Assembly: GCA_000733355.1 (NCBI GenBank)
Contig: JNVV01000001.1
Span: 774,208-838,207, forward strand
DNA length: 64,000 nucleotides
Direction of reading: 5' to 3'
Source of the DNA: Falciphora oryzae
Taxonomy: Eukaryota; Ascomycota; Sordariomycetes; Magnaporthales; Magnaporthaceae
Under the pieces are notes generated by a model. The model saw nothing but the letters and a program-made list of their open reading frames with translations. It was not told where the DNA came from and searched no databases. The translations under genes were made by a program, and so were the position numbers. Shown here piece after piece: positions 13,195 through 24,187 of this stretch. Every line of letters begins with the position of its first letter. The first letter of the stretch is position 1.

Positions 13195-15150
13195 TCATGT
13201 TCTGTTTCTAGGACTTACGTTACTGGCCGCGCTCAGAAGCGCGATCAGGGAGCTTTGGACCACGTCCTCATGCAGACCGACGCCCCATATCTTCTGGTTG
13301 CTGCCTGACGCCGTACACTCGATGTAGGTGGCGGCCTTGACGTCCCGTCCCTTGCCGACGGCGTGTTCCTTGTAATCGCTGACGTCGAGGTCGACGCCCA
13401 CCGACCGGAGTGCGTTGGCCAGACTCGAGATGGGGCCGTTGCCCCTGCCACGCAGTTTGTACTCCTTGCCTTCGAGCGCAATGACGCCCTCGAACATGCG
13501 CATAAGGTTCTTGGTGTCTTGGGTCTTGCCAGGTGCCGGAGGGGCGGGGCTTGATGACCGATCTGGGTTGATGGAGTAGTCCACGATGGTGAAGCGAGGG
13601 TTGTCGCGCAGCGAGTACGTCTTCTCGAAAAGCTCCGTGATCTCAACCGGCAGCAGCTCCCTGCCCCGCTCGTCGGCCATCTTCTGCACCACCCTGCTGA
13701 ACTGCACTTGGAGCCCGCGAGGCAGCTCCAGATGCAGGTGCTGCTGGATAATCCAGGCCGCGCCGCCCTTGCCACTCTGCGAGTTGACGCGAATGACGGC
13801 GTGGTAGTCGCGCCCGATGTCCTTGGGGTCCAGGGGGAGGTACGGCACCTGCCAGTGGTCGTCGTACTGCGTCCCAGCCCGCTCCCGCAGCTGAAACCCC
13901 TTTTTGATGGCATCCTGGTGGGAGCCGCTGAAGGCGCAGACGACTAGCGAGCCGCCGTAGGGCGCACGCGGGTGCACGGGGATCTTGTTGCACACCTCGA
14001 CGACGCCGATGACACGGTTAAGGTCGGAGAAATCGACGTTGGGGTGGATGCCCTGGGTGTACAGGTTCAGGGCCAAGGTGACCAGGTCGACGTTGCCGGT
14101 CCGCTCGCCGTTGCCAAACAGGCAGCCCTCGACGCGGTCGGCACCTGCCATCTGGGCGAGCTCGGCAGCGGCGACGGCGCAGCCGCGATCGTTGTGCGGG
14201 TGCAATGAGACGCTAACCTTCTCCCGCTCGGATATGTTGCGGCAGAAGTACTCGATCTGGTCGGCGTAGACGTTGGGCGTCGACATCTCGACCGTGGCGG
14301 GCAGATTGAAGATGATGGGGTTCTCCGCGGTCGGCTCCCAGGCAGCCTTGACAGCCTCGCAGATCTTGACGGCAAAATCCAGACCTGTGTCGGAGAAGGT
14401 CTCGGGGCTGAACTCGAACGCCCACTCTGTGTCCTTCTGGGTCGGGTCGTCCTTGGTCAGAGAGCGGACCAGGCGGGCGCACCGGGTGGCCAGCTCGACG
14501 CTCTCCTCCTCGGTGAAACCAAAGACTATGCGGCGAAAGCATTCACTGGTGGCCAGGTATATGTGGATGATGGCCTTCTTGGCGCCCTTGACCGACTCAA
14601 TAGTGCGCCGGATGAGGTCCTCGCGACATGGCGAAAGCACCTGCAGCCAGACGTCTTCGGGGACCGTGCCGGGCGTCTCGATCAAACGCCTTGTGAAGTC
14701 ATAGTCGGTCTGCGACGCGGACGGGAACGAGACCTCAATCTCCTTGTAGCCCAGCTCGCACAGCATCTTGAAATAGGTCCATTTCTCATCCCCAGACTAG
14801 CTCCAGCTGCGACGTCAGTTCTGCTCGGCTCGTGGCAGTAGCTGCGAGGGGGTGGGTAGGATTGTTGCGCACCATCGGGTCAACCAGACTCTGGTTTCCA
14901 TCACGGAGGTCGGTTGACAGCCAGCGAGGGGCCTTGTCAACGGTCTTGGACGGCCATTGGCGGTCCGGGAGGTGGACTGGGGGGAACTGCCGGTACTTGG
15001 TGGAAGGGTCCTTGAGCCTGCAAGGAGGCACGCGAGCGAGTTGGTGAGCCCATGTCGGCTGCGCAGTTTGCACAAAAATGTTTGAGACGCCGCAGGGCTT
15101 GCGCGGGCGGCTTATGGGCCTGTTCGGCTCGGTTCGACTTACATGGGCAT
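13195..15150 (-). CDS. LEU4: 2-isopropylmalate synthase (leucine biosynthesis)
   Basis: The enzyme condenses acetyl-CoA with 2-oxoisovalerate, the first committed step to leucine. Exons are 15150-15143, 15017-14873 and 14796-13195, giving 584 aa. The first coding exon is 8 nt (ATGCCCAT), and the joined N-terminus reads [14 protein letters not shown]. The HMGL-type TIM barrel shows the catalytic RDGNQ at residues 41-45 and the metal-binding HPHND at 250-254, followed by [10 protein letters not shown]-terminal LeuA-type regulatory domain (about 430-580) should bind leucine for feedback inhibition. I see no clear mitochondrial presequence. The ORF ends VSPRNRT; a strong donor-like GTAAGT overlaps this end, but the possible intron would be only about 40 nt, so I kept the simple stop. 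Control by CPC1/Gcn4-type activators is plausible (see the site at 15798). Confidence 0.95.
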
Positions 15151-16600
15151 TTTGGCGGGGGCCGGCTGCAAAGAATCGACTTTGTAATTTTATTTGTCTC
15201 TCCCTGCGCGTCGACAAAATTTCTCCAGGTATGACGAAATTGGAGGGGGCGGCCCAAGAGAAAGAGGGGCTCGCTCGCGCCGTCGTAGGGGGTGCGTGCG
15301 CGCAAGTGGCCGCGACAGTCAACTGATGGCTAGGAACAAAGCCAAGCTGAGCTAATTGGCCCTCGGAATTTCTTTGACTGGTTCTTTCGGGATTGCACAA
15401 GTCGCGCCGATATTTCAAAGTGCTAGAGGCCGAGATAAGGAGGTTAGTAGTAGGGACAGGGATGCGAATGGCACATGGCAAGTCTGAACGGCTAGGTATC
15501 TCGTCTTGACGGTAGGAAGGTGGCAGCACTATCATCAGGCCTTATGTCCCCATCAGGGACGGTCCGTCGGGAGCGACACCAGCAAATCTGAGGCGATGCG
15601 TACCTTGCAGGTAAGATGACTATCTAGATACCCGGAATCGCGCCGAGAAGGAGGGCAGGATAGTGGGAAAGGCGTGTTGTGTTGAGTTGAAGACTCACAA
15701 GAAAGGAGACTGCCCGATCACCATATGGTGGTTCACCTGAGGTCAGTCATTGGAGGGTTGGTTGTATGGTATATGAAGGGCCGAAAAAAAAAACCACTGA
15801 GTCACAGTTGCAAGGAACACGCCCAGCGGACGACATCCATGACTAAATTTTTTTCTTCTTTGCTCTCGGATTTTGCTCGCATCAATCCGCCGCTCTGCGG
15901 GGCTGTCCCCCAACGTCGTACAGTATTCGATTCGACACATTGGTTTGACAGCCAGCCGATCACTGTTCCTGGCCGATCCGACCGGTCTACCGACGTCGGC
16001 GAGCAACGACGGGAATAAGGCCCAGGTCGTCTCAGGATAATCCACCATGTCTATTACATCGTCGGACATGATCCGCGGCTCGCAGAAAGCCCCAGCATAG
16101 ATGGGACCGTGGACTCCACAATTGCATATCGAACATACGGATTGCCGAGGGTAGCCGCCCTACGAAGGAGCTCTGCTCCTGGCAAACCCCCTCGGCGTCA
16201 AGGCCGTGATACCAACCGCCGCCGATGCACCGTGTTCTCTCTCCGGTGTTCGGAATCGGTCAGTGAGTGCTACATGTGTGCACAGGTCGGGGGTGAAATG
16301 TGGTGTGTTTACCCATTTCTTCGTCGGGGCCATCCATGTCAACAAGACCATCCCTAAGAGTATTCATTATACTATCTCTTCTCACTATACCGTCCTGGCA
16401 TAGATCTTGTAGGGGATAACAGCAAGCTAAGAATCATAATCACATCACATTTAAACAAGGAGGATATCGGTGTGCCAATACAGGTACGCATAACAAGCTC
16501 AGAAAAATAAATATATACATACAAAAGTGAACAAACTGTTCTGAAGGCCTAAAGTCGTCCCATTATGATTCTCCCTATCACCAGCACGTGATTTTGTTTG
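15151..16600. other. Upstream region of LEU4, downstream region of the ferric reductase
   Basis: No gene is supported here. The stretch nearest 15150 must hold the LEU4 5' UTR and promoter. Adjacent to the reductase stop, 16380-16600 is AT-rich, as expected for a 3' UTR and polyadenylation region. ORFs at 15725-16018 and 16109-16357 look like chance. Confidence 0.5.
15798..15804 (-). promoter_or_regulatory. Candidate CPC1/Gcn4 (general amino-acid control) site
   Basis: The minus strand reads TGACTCA, the consensus core for Gcn4-type bZIP factors (CPC1/CpcA in filamentous fungi). It lies about 650 bp upstream of the LEU4 start codon. A 7-bp match can arise by chance in this much DNA, so the assignment rests mainly on the gene downstream. 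Confidence 0.3.
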
Positions 16601-18523
16601 CTACCACGTGAATGACTCCTCTAGGAGGGTTATAGAAAACCCCGAATCCTGCATTGAGCGCGTTACTTGCCGGACATCATCTGACAGCGAGCCAGGGCCG
16701 CAGACGGAGATGCACATGGCTCCGACCTGCTCCGAAACCTCTCTCTCGATGAGGGTCGGGATATTAGGGCGGCCGGGGAAAAGCTTGACGCTACTGGATG
16801 GCGACACAATCTCGCGCGCGTTCTTGGGCCGTGTGATGAACAGCCTGATCTGAAGTACCTCCTTCCGGTTCGGGAAGTTCAGAATGGTCTGCATCCACGG
16901 GCGCACCCACTCCATGGCCTCGTACTCGCGCACGATCCAGACCAGAACGATCTTGCGGGTAGCAACCGTCCCGTTGTTGTACCCATCCATCAAGTGTTTC
17001 AGGTAGCTGATCTGGTGGGTGATGCCGGTGGCGCCCGCAAAGAGGATGACGTGGCCGTAGCTATCGAGAGAGTGATGACCAGCGTACGGCCCCTCAAAGG
17101 TGGCGCGCAGTGAGATGGCCCGCGTGCCGTGCTCCGAGGCCTTGTTATATAACTTGCGCGTGAATCCGGTATGCGCCCCGATGACGAACGAGACCGTTGT
17201 CCGAAGGTCCTTCTTGCGGGCCAGTTGCTCGTCCTTCTCCGCTACAGGGAGCACCTCCTTAATGGGCGTGTGCTCAACCCAGGCAATGGAGAATGGGTGA
17301 TTCTCCCAGGGGTTAATGCTTGCGAAACGGAGATAGGCGTGGGTGCCCGGCTGGACATCCACGTAGCGCGGAAGCTGCATGCGCACGCGACACGCCTCGC
17401 CGGGCATCGGCTCGACGGAAGCCTCGGTGTATCCATGGCTCGATGCGTTGCAGTACGCCGTGCGGATCGCGCGTGCGAGGCGCTCAGCCATCCACAGGAT
17501 CATGATGGCAATGACCCAGGAGAGCTGCGGAAGTCCACCGGGGATCGATGCGGTCGCGCAATGGACCCATGTGCAACCAACCGCCACGAAGGCGAGGATG
17601 ATGTGCACGTTGAGGAAGGTCTCGTAGAAGGCGTGTCGGACGGGGGAGAAGGAGAGAAGAACCAGAAGCACAAAGGCAAGCGTGCCGACCGTTCCCGAGG
17701 CGATGAAGTCATCATGCAGGACCTTATGCTGCACGCTTTCCCAGCCACCGTCGGCCACTTGCACATATAACCAGGCAACCGTGTGAATGACAGTCTCGAC
17801 CACGACGATGCGACCAATCCAGCGGTGGATGAGGTTATACGTGTCGAAGCTGATCTGCAGAAGGCCGATCAGGGGGTTGTTGCGGGCGGCGAGAAGGAGA
17901 AGCGGGACCATGTTGACGGCGGCAAGGGTTCCGGAGCGTCCCCGGACTTCGGCGGCGAATGAATATCGGTTCTCGTTGGCGAAGTTGAGTACCAGCATGT
18001 ACGCAATGTTGCTGAGGAGATACAGCCCCAGCAAGACAGCGTAAAGCCTCGATGGCAGAGTGCCCATATTGACAGCTGAGGAGAGTCGGATCTCGCGGTT
18101 ATGCCGCTTTTTCCAGAGAGGTGCGTATATGAGGTGCTTCTTGAGACTCGGCATCCAACTCCACTGCGTCACTTTCCAGTAGGTCTGCCTCTCAGCGACA
18201 GCTGACATGGCAGACACCTGGCGCAGCTTGGACCACGCGATCTCGCCAATCCGGATGGCAAGCACGATGAGACAGACAATTCCCAAGCTCCACCACAGTG
18301 TGTCCTTGAAGAGCATGTTAACATCTTGACTCACCCCGTTCAGACCGGTATTGTAAGGTGAGATAGTCGAGTTCGCATTCGGAGGGGTTGTGCCGCTTGC
18401 AGGCTCGGGTGCTCGTGGCTTCAGGGAAGGGATATCTTGCGACAACGACGACGGCGACGAGAGTGCTGGCGATAGGAGCATCATGACCCCAAGGGCGACG
18501 ATCCAGCGTCGCTGGACCTCCAT
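16601..18523 (-). CDS. Ferric-chelate reductase (FRE family transmembrane flavocytochrome)
   Basis: This is a plasma-membrane or vacuolar reductase of 640 aa that moves electrons from cytosolic NADPH through FAD and two haems to extracellular Fe(III) or Cu(II) chelates. It is intronless. The N-terminus is a signal peptide (about 1-23, hydrophobic LGVMMLLSPALSS) followed by a Ser/Pro-rich luminal stretch with N-glycosylation sequons. A membrane segment near residue 75-95 precedes the ferric-reductase core. The haem-ligand pattern is visible: histidines in LIHRWIGR and TVIHTVAW, then in FLNVHIILAF and CTWVHC. The FAD-binding motif is NHPFSIA, followed by the NADPH-binding GATGITHQ and a C-terminal CGPGSL. 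The start at 18523 is the first ATG and gives a proper signal peptide. Iron-responsive GATA control is usual for this family, but I did not establish a site. Confidence 0.93.
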   Translation of the reverse strand: MEVQRRWIVALGVMMLLSPALSSPSSLSQDIPSLKPRAPEPASGTTPPNANSTISPYNTGLNGVSQDVNMLFKDTLWWSLGIVCLIVLAIRIGEIAWSKLRQVSAMSAVAERQTYWKVTQWSWMPSLKKHLIYAPLWKKRHNREIRLSSAVNMGTLPSRLYAVLLGLYLLSNIAYMLVLNFANENRYSFAAEVRGRSGTLAAVNMVPLLLLAARNNPLIGLLQISFDTYNLIHRWIGRIVVVETVIHTVAWLYVQVADGGWESVQHKVLHDDFIASGTVGTLAFVLLVLLSFSPVRHAFYETFLNVHIILAFVAVGCTWVHCATASIPGGLPQLSWVIAIMILWMAERLARAIRTAYCNASSHGYTEASVEPMPGEACRVRMQLPRYVDVQPGTHAYLRFASINPWENHPFSIAWVEHTPIKEVLPVAEKDEQLARKKDLRTTVSFVIGAHTGFTRKLYNKASEHGTRAISLRATFEGPYAGHHSLDSYGHVILFAGATGITHQISYLKHLMDGYNNGTVATRKIVLVWIVREYEAMEWVRPWMQTILNFPNRKEVLQIRLFITRPKNAREIVSPSSSVKLFPGRPNIPTLIEREVSEQVGAMCISVCGPGSLSDDVRQVTRSMQDSGFSITLLEESFTW

Positions 18524-21500
18524 CTCGTCTCGTCGCTCGGCCGCCTTATTGGGTGCTTTTTTTTCTTTTCTTCTTTTGTCCTAGCCTGTTCTCTTAGAAG
18601 CCTTTCTTGTTGCTGGTTCTCTTCGCTCCTATGTTGGTTACGTCTCTGATAGTCGAGGAAGCCTCTGGGGAACCAGCTAACAAGGGGACTGTCGAGGCCA
18701 GGGGATGCTCTATTTGAGCAAAAAGTCGCCGCGCCCAAGATGGTTGTCAAAGGGACAATAGCATTATTGTGATGCCCGTCGTCGAAATGAGAAGCGGCGG
18801 AAGGACCTCCAGTCGATGACTTTGTCCAAGCTGCTGGGGGCAGGCACTGAACAAAGCGGCGGGTGGCCCGACAATAGGGCGTGCCGGTCGATTATCCTCG
18901 AGAGACAAGAGGACAAAGATGCCGGTAGTGTGAGGGCTGCGATGCCGGTTGGAGTTGCTTCTTTGTTTGTCGCTGTGCCTTGTATCAGGCAGTCCGAATA
19001 GAGGCGAAAAGAAGAGACAAGCCCAGAAGAAGGCCGCAGTGAAGAAGAGACGGGCCTTGGTAGGCGACCGAGATGGTGGGCCTGGTGTGGTCGAACGCTG
19101 GAGCTGGCTCTAGCAACGATGGAGGTTGATATCTACCACGGGGGGCGTGAGGTTGAGGTGTCCGGGTGGCAGAGGTAACGAATGTATGACAAAGCGCGAG
19201 TTGCCTGCGCTCGCGTGTTTGAAGCTAACGTGGAACTGGAATGGATACAACGACGATGGGTGCTGTGGAATGATGCGGCGTCACGCCAAGTCACCTCTGG
19301 GGGCGAGAGGCGTGGAGGCAGACCAGGTACGTCGGAAGTGAGTGACTATTGCAGTGATTCCTGTCACCGAAAGGGCCTCTTCCTGAGCAAGAGACTGGCC
19401 AGGATTCGATGGTCGTTCCTTGGCTGCGAAATGATAACTTTGTGAAGATCGGCGGCCAGCTGCCAAAAGATCGGAGCAACCTAACTTGGGTTGCTGGGAA
19501 GTCGAAGCGGGGAGGAGGCAGATCGGTTTGCGCTGGGCGGGACCAATCCGATGCCTGGAGCGAAATTGATGCTCCGATTGGATGGAGTGAAAATGGGAGA
19601 GGATGGGGAAAAAGAACGAAGATATCGAACAGAGGCTCAAGTGAGGAAGGAGTGATGCGACAGTCGCGCGTGCGCAGTCGTCACCCCGTCACGATGGCAA
19701 CCTGGCAATATAAACTCCACTGTGCATCGACTCGACGACACGAAGAACCTGAACCAGCGTCCCCGCCACGAGAATAGAATAGAAAAGAAAAAAAAAAAAA
19801 ATTGATGAAAGGAGCGCGGAGCCAAGCAGGGGAAAGGAAAGGAGAAAACGCAAGAGGTCTGTCAACAGTCAACAGAGACGGGTGCGACCCGAGCTGTCGG
19901 ACAGAGATATATCCGTCTACTAGGAGGCCCGAGGGGGCGGGAGTGGCTTGAGGGGGGGTCGCATCCGCCTACCTTTTTCGTTCGTCACTCGTGCGAAAAC
20001 CCCTCTCCCGGTGGGCCCACTGGACGGCATCGTCTTCCGTACCTGCTCACCTCTTTTGGCTGGCGCCGGATGCAGGTGTTAGACACAAGCCTATGGAATG
20101 GAGCCCAAGAGGGCGACGGTATCTGGGCCTCCAGCGAAGGGATGGACGTTCGCCTTGGACGGCACAGACAGCACCCCTGGAGAGCGCGTCGTTGGTGGCG
20201 GGGCGTGGCGCAGGAACGCTAGCACGCGCATCTGTGGGAGCCAGCCAAAAAGCTGGATTGGGTCAACGCATTCTCAACGGGCCAGTAGGACCACCCGATG
20301 GCGGGACGGCCGGGTCACCCCTTGCAATAACACCCTCCCCGCCCAGCGTCATGAAGCCCACGCCGCAGGCTGCCGCATCGTATTTGGCCCAAATGGTTGG
20401 GGCAGCAGGGGAGAAAGGGATGCTGAAAAATTCGGATGACAGCAGGCAGCCTCTGCGTGGTTCGTGGTTCGTGGTTCGTGGATCTGGATCTGGGCCGAGG
20501 TGAGTCTTTCTGGCACGAAGGATGCAAGTGATAGGCCACGACCTTCCAGCTGAGGGGCAGGCTGGCCCCTTGTCGCATTTCAGGAGGCCGCAGATGTGGC
20601 CCAAACACGCAACCCGACTGGCCGGGCGTTTCGTTTGGATTGGAGCCAAGATGCGGCGCCCAGGGGTCTGGTCCTGAGCACACGCATTGTCCCTCCGCAT
20701 CCCCGATTGTAGGCCGTCGGCGGCCACAGTCCATCCTTCCATGGCGCCATGCCAGGCACGAGCATCGCCCGCAGACACACGGAGAACGCCGGGCTGATTC
20801 CTTCATGCGATCACACCCAAGATGCATTCTGGCTGTGAGTCTGCGACGCTATTCCAAGTCAAATTTTGAACCCTTGGGCAAATCTTTGAAACAAGCACTG
20901 CTGTCATCCCCGTGCCTGTATGCCGGCCCGCTCCTCTCATTCGATTTCACGGCCATATGATAGGTGGCTTTTGCACCCGGGAGCGCTACGATTACGATGT
21001 GCGGGGCGGCAAATGGGATTGAGTTTGCGTCAAAGGAAAACCCCGGGTGCTGTGTGACTTTTTTGCTCGATCTGGGGGGTCTTGGACTGTGACTTGAGTC
21101 GGGTGTTCTTGCAGTCTGCCGGCAAGGAGTGATTACACTGATTCGCGATACCGCACGTCCACGTGAAGGTCGCAATCACGATGGATGCACCTCACTTCAA
21201 TCTAAGCCGGCGGATTAGCGAGCCCCAAGTGGGAGGTTGCTACACTTGCCTTGGGACGAATATAATAATGAAAACCCTGCTAGGTATTAAATCCAGGTGA
21301 GGCAAATTAGGATGTTCAGCATCTGGTCGTGCCAGTGTATCACTATACTTTGAAGCTAAGATGCTAAGGTTTTTTTTTTCTGCCAGGCGGTGTGATGTTC
21401 CTGCCCCAGCTGTTTGTTGCCCGCAGCGCTAAAGATCCTCGTCACTGAGCCGGGTAATTCCGTCCAGAGCCCCATCCAATGCCATGTGGATGGACTGAGA

Positions 21501-21610
21501 GACGACCTGTGCATAGGCCCATGCTCTCCAACTGCTTCGTTCACGAGAACCTACTTCGACATAAGTCTTGCTGGCCAGCCGTCACGTTTTTCTTTAAAAA
21601 TAGAGACACA
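18524..21610. other. Large gene-free interval (3.1 kb)
   Basis: This is the largest interval without a supportable gene. It separates the divergent ferric reductase and MIC19 genes. Overlapping ORFs on both strands at 19991-20503 and 20263-20827 have Cys/Arg/Pro-rich noise-like translations and no domain. Small tandem repeats occur at about 20459-20490 (three GTTCGTG units followed by GATCTG doublets). An A run occurs at 19788-19800. A perfect palindrome CATGGCGCCATG lies near 20742. An unannotated non-coding transcript or a gene made of very short exons cannot be excluded. Confidence 0.5.
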
Positions 21611-22234
21611 ATGGGTGCCAATTCTTCCAAGGGATCGCCCCACGTGTGGAAAGGGTGCGTTCGGCCAGCGACTAGACATCACCTCTGATGCAGCTGCTAA
21701 CATCTCCAATCCATGTCCAGGTCCCAGCCAACGGGTATCTCCCAGGGTGTTGTCGAATCGCTGCAGTCGAGCACCGAGGTGAGGCGGCCATCTGCCACAG
21801 TGCCCCTCCCAATGCCCGATTTCTGTCCGCCGTCCTAACCCGAGCTGGCACAGACGGACGCGTCCCGGGCGCAACTCGCGGAGCTGCAAATACAGGCCCG
21901 CGTCGCCGAGGAGCTGAGGAAACTGCAGGCCGCCGAGGCCGTGGCCCTGAGGGAAGCCCTGGAGAAACTGTCTGAGCCCTCTGACCAGGACGGCCCCGAT
22001 GGGCCGAGCCGCTACACCCTCTCGCGCGAGGCGGCGGCGCTCCGGATAAGACTGGAGGACGAGAAGAAGAAGGTCCGGAACCTGCCAGACACGCTCGAGA
22101 ACGCCCGGTCCGAGGTCATCCGCTGCCTGAGGGAAAATGACAGGCGGCCACTAGACTGCTGGAAAGAGGTGGCTGCTTTCAAGGAGGAGGTGCAGAAACT
22201 GGAGAAGGGCTGGGTCGAAAAGGTTGTGTCATGA
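21611..22234 (+). CDS. MIC19: MICOS complex subunit Mic19-like (DUF1690)
   Basis: This is a peripheral inner-membrane protein of the MICOS complex, which shapes mitochondrial crista junctions. Exons are 21611-21654, 21721-21778 and 21854-22234, giving 160 aa. The N-terminus MGANSSKG is a clear N-myristoylation motif (Gly2), as in Mic19 homologues. The middle is a charged helix/coiled coil (ETDASRAQLAELQIQARVAEEL). Near the C-terminus two cysteines ten residues apart (CLRENDRRPLDC) match the reduced CHCH pair known from fungal Mic19. The gene converges on TYW3, with only 154 bp between the two stop codons. The assignment rests on family pattern rather than alignment. Confidence 0.8.
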
Positions 22235-22360
22235 TGCCGCCCACCGAGAACGCGCCCCTGGGCCTCGACAACTTTTAAGATGTACGATATTGCGCCTTCA
22301 CGCGCGACCTGGCCTACGTGAGGTTGGAGAGCATGCACATATTTCTCTCCTTTTTTCTTA

Positions 22361-22380
22361 TTTTTTTTTTTTTTTTTTTT
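22361..22380 (+). terminator. T20 tract between convergent MIC19 and TYW3 genes
   Basis: Twenty consecutive T lie between the two convergent stop codons, immediately downstream of TYW3 (which ends at 22389). The tract is probably part of a shared 3' end region. As poly(A) on the minus strand it would sit just after the TYW3 stop. Confidence 0.35.
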
Positions 22381-22388
22381 ATTCATGC

Positions 22389-23458
22389 TCATACCGGCAT
22401 CCCCGACTCTGTGTCCGACGGCACACCATCCAGCTCTGCTTGATGCCGCTCCTGATGCCGCGCCATCTCGGCCTTCTTCCGCAAGCCCTCGGCCTTCTTG
22501 CGTTCCCGCCTCATGGCGGCATCTTCCCACCCCGGCCTGCCAGACTGCTCGGCCGCCGGCTCTTTCAGTGCGGCGAGGGCCTGTCGGAGCCTTTCGGTCC
22601 GCTTGCGATTCTGCGCAAAGCGCTCGTTGGCCGTGCATACGAGCATGGCGAGATACTCAGGCGACACAATACACTTGTTTTCTCCCCCAACCTGCATGCC
22701 TATGATGGACTCGAACCCGAGGCCCATGGATCGGATGGCAACCATGGGCGTCACTTGGCCCTGGGCCGCTGTCAGGTTTATAGCTCCCGACTCTCGGAAT
22801 CCTGCCTCCAGCCCGCACCGTAGGGCCGACTGGGCATCTTCTGGGGACGCAGCCAAGACGTGGAGGATCTGTTGCAAGCAGACGTCAGCGTGGTTGTTAC
22901 ATGCGCTGGGGGGGCGTGACACGAGTGTGGCACGACATGTATCTTGGGGGAGTGTGCCGTCTTCGTAGTGTTTGCACATACCATGGGTTCGAATTTGAAA
23001 TGGATAAGCCTCGTCGAGCTAGAGCTAGAAACGTCGCCAGGAGGCACCGGGTCTACTGGACGAGCCATCTGGGGATCCCCAAACAATAGAGAAGCCCAGC
23101 AACTGTCCCCGCCGGCAGCGAAAGGGTCGTGGGACACGTACAGCCAGCGACCGCCGCCGCCCTTGCCGCCAACCGCGCCGGCAAGCTGCAGCTGTGGGCC
23201 GTCAGGGCTCCCGGGTGCTGTCCTGTCGGGAGCTTGCGTTGGGGGAGCCTTCTGGCCCTCGAGGAAAACGCTGGCCCGCCCCGCGCATGAGCTGGTCGTC
23301 ACGAGGCCTGGGTGGCTGTTGATCTCCGAAATAAGCTCCCGGACCCCTTCGTCCACGGATCCCTTGGGGGACGCGTCTGTATAGGTCGAGTCGGGAGCCT
23401 CGAGGTCCGCAAGTATTCTAGCTTTCCTTCGGAGGAATCCGCTCGACGTCATCTCCAT
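22389..23458 (-). CDS. TYW3: tRNA wybutosine-synthesizing protein 3 (N4-methyltransferase)
   Basis: TYW3 methylates the tricyclic intermediate at G37 of tRNA-Phe using S-adenosylmethionine, one of the last steps to wybutosine, which helps hold the reading frame. Exons are 23458-22982 and 22868-22389, giving 318 aa. Family signatures are SPKGSVDEGVRELI (residues 30-43), SSCAGRASVFLEG (56-68) and, after the intron, PMVAIRSMGLGFES. The C-terminal 70 residues are Lys/Arg/Glu-rich and helical, beyond the catalytic domain. A Gly-rich loop (VGGKGGGGRW) lies in the middle. The intron joint is phase 0 (FEPM/ILHVLA). Confidence 0.88.
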
Positions 23459-24187
23459 CGTCTTTGTCTTTGGCTGGTGAGTAGGCGTGGGTCAACCTAA
23501 GAAGAAAAAAAATAAGAATAGAATCGACGTAGAACGTCTAGCCTAACTCCGCCCGTGGACGAGTGAAGCTCTGGCTCTTTGACAGAAATATGGGCGTTAT
23601 CAGCTGGTTTTCCGTTTCGCTCTGTTGGCCGCAGAGGCCTGTCGGTACGTAGGTGCTGGAAACTGAGGTGCCTGTGCGGCCGACCTATTCAGGGCGCAAT
23701 TCGGGATGCAACCCCGCCCTACCAGCCTCCGCTGTAACATAGGGGTCCATATCTCCCGTATTCAAAGAACTACTATGCCAGCATCCCAGACACGCACAAG
23801 CAGACGACATGTTGCCACTTCATAAACAGGAGCCCTTTTTTTGCGTTTGGCCCCGCTTCCGCATTATGCATTAGTCTAAATAATGGGATATCGAAGAAAA
23901 GAAAACGCAAGATATACCGGCCCGCAAATATGCCAGAGGGTGGTGGTGGTCATGTTGTGCCTGTGCCGCCACTGGAGATATTTGGAGACTTCTGGATTCA
24001 GATGGTGAAACAGACAAAGAAAACCCCCTGGGAATATCGACGCCGTGCCGGAACATGACCGGTTCCCAACCATCACCCATCATTGGGGAAAGGGAATACA
24101 GAAGACAAGCAGTGGAAGAGAAGGGCGGATGCCAAAAACAACAAGAGGGAAACAAGAAAGCATGCAAAGCACGTGCAAACACAGCTG
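23459..24187. other. Intergenic region between TYW3 and ERF2
   Basis: This should hold the TYW3 promoter (right after 23458) and the ERF2 3' UTR (23850-24187). No gene, repeat or RNA was seen. Confidence 0.5.

Noticed and set aside
19991..20827. Overlapping ORFs of about 170 codons on both strands
   Set aside because: The translations are rich in Cys, Arg, Pro and Gly, without domains, and the frames compete on both strands, as expected from GC-rich non-coding DNA.
22690..22720. TTCGAGTC sequence resembling a tRNA T-loop on the minus strand
   Set aside because: It codes for the conserved LGFES segment of TYW3, and no cloverleaf is possible.
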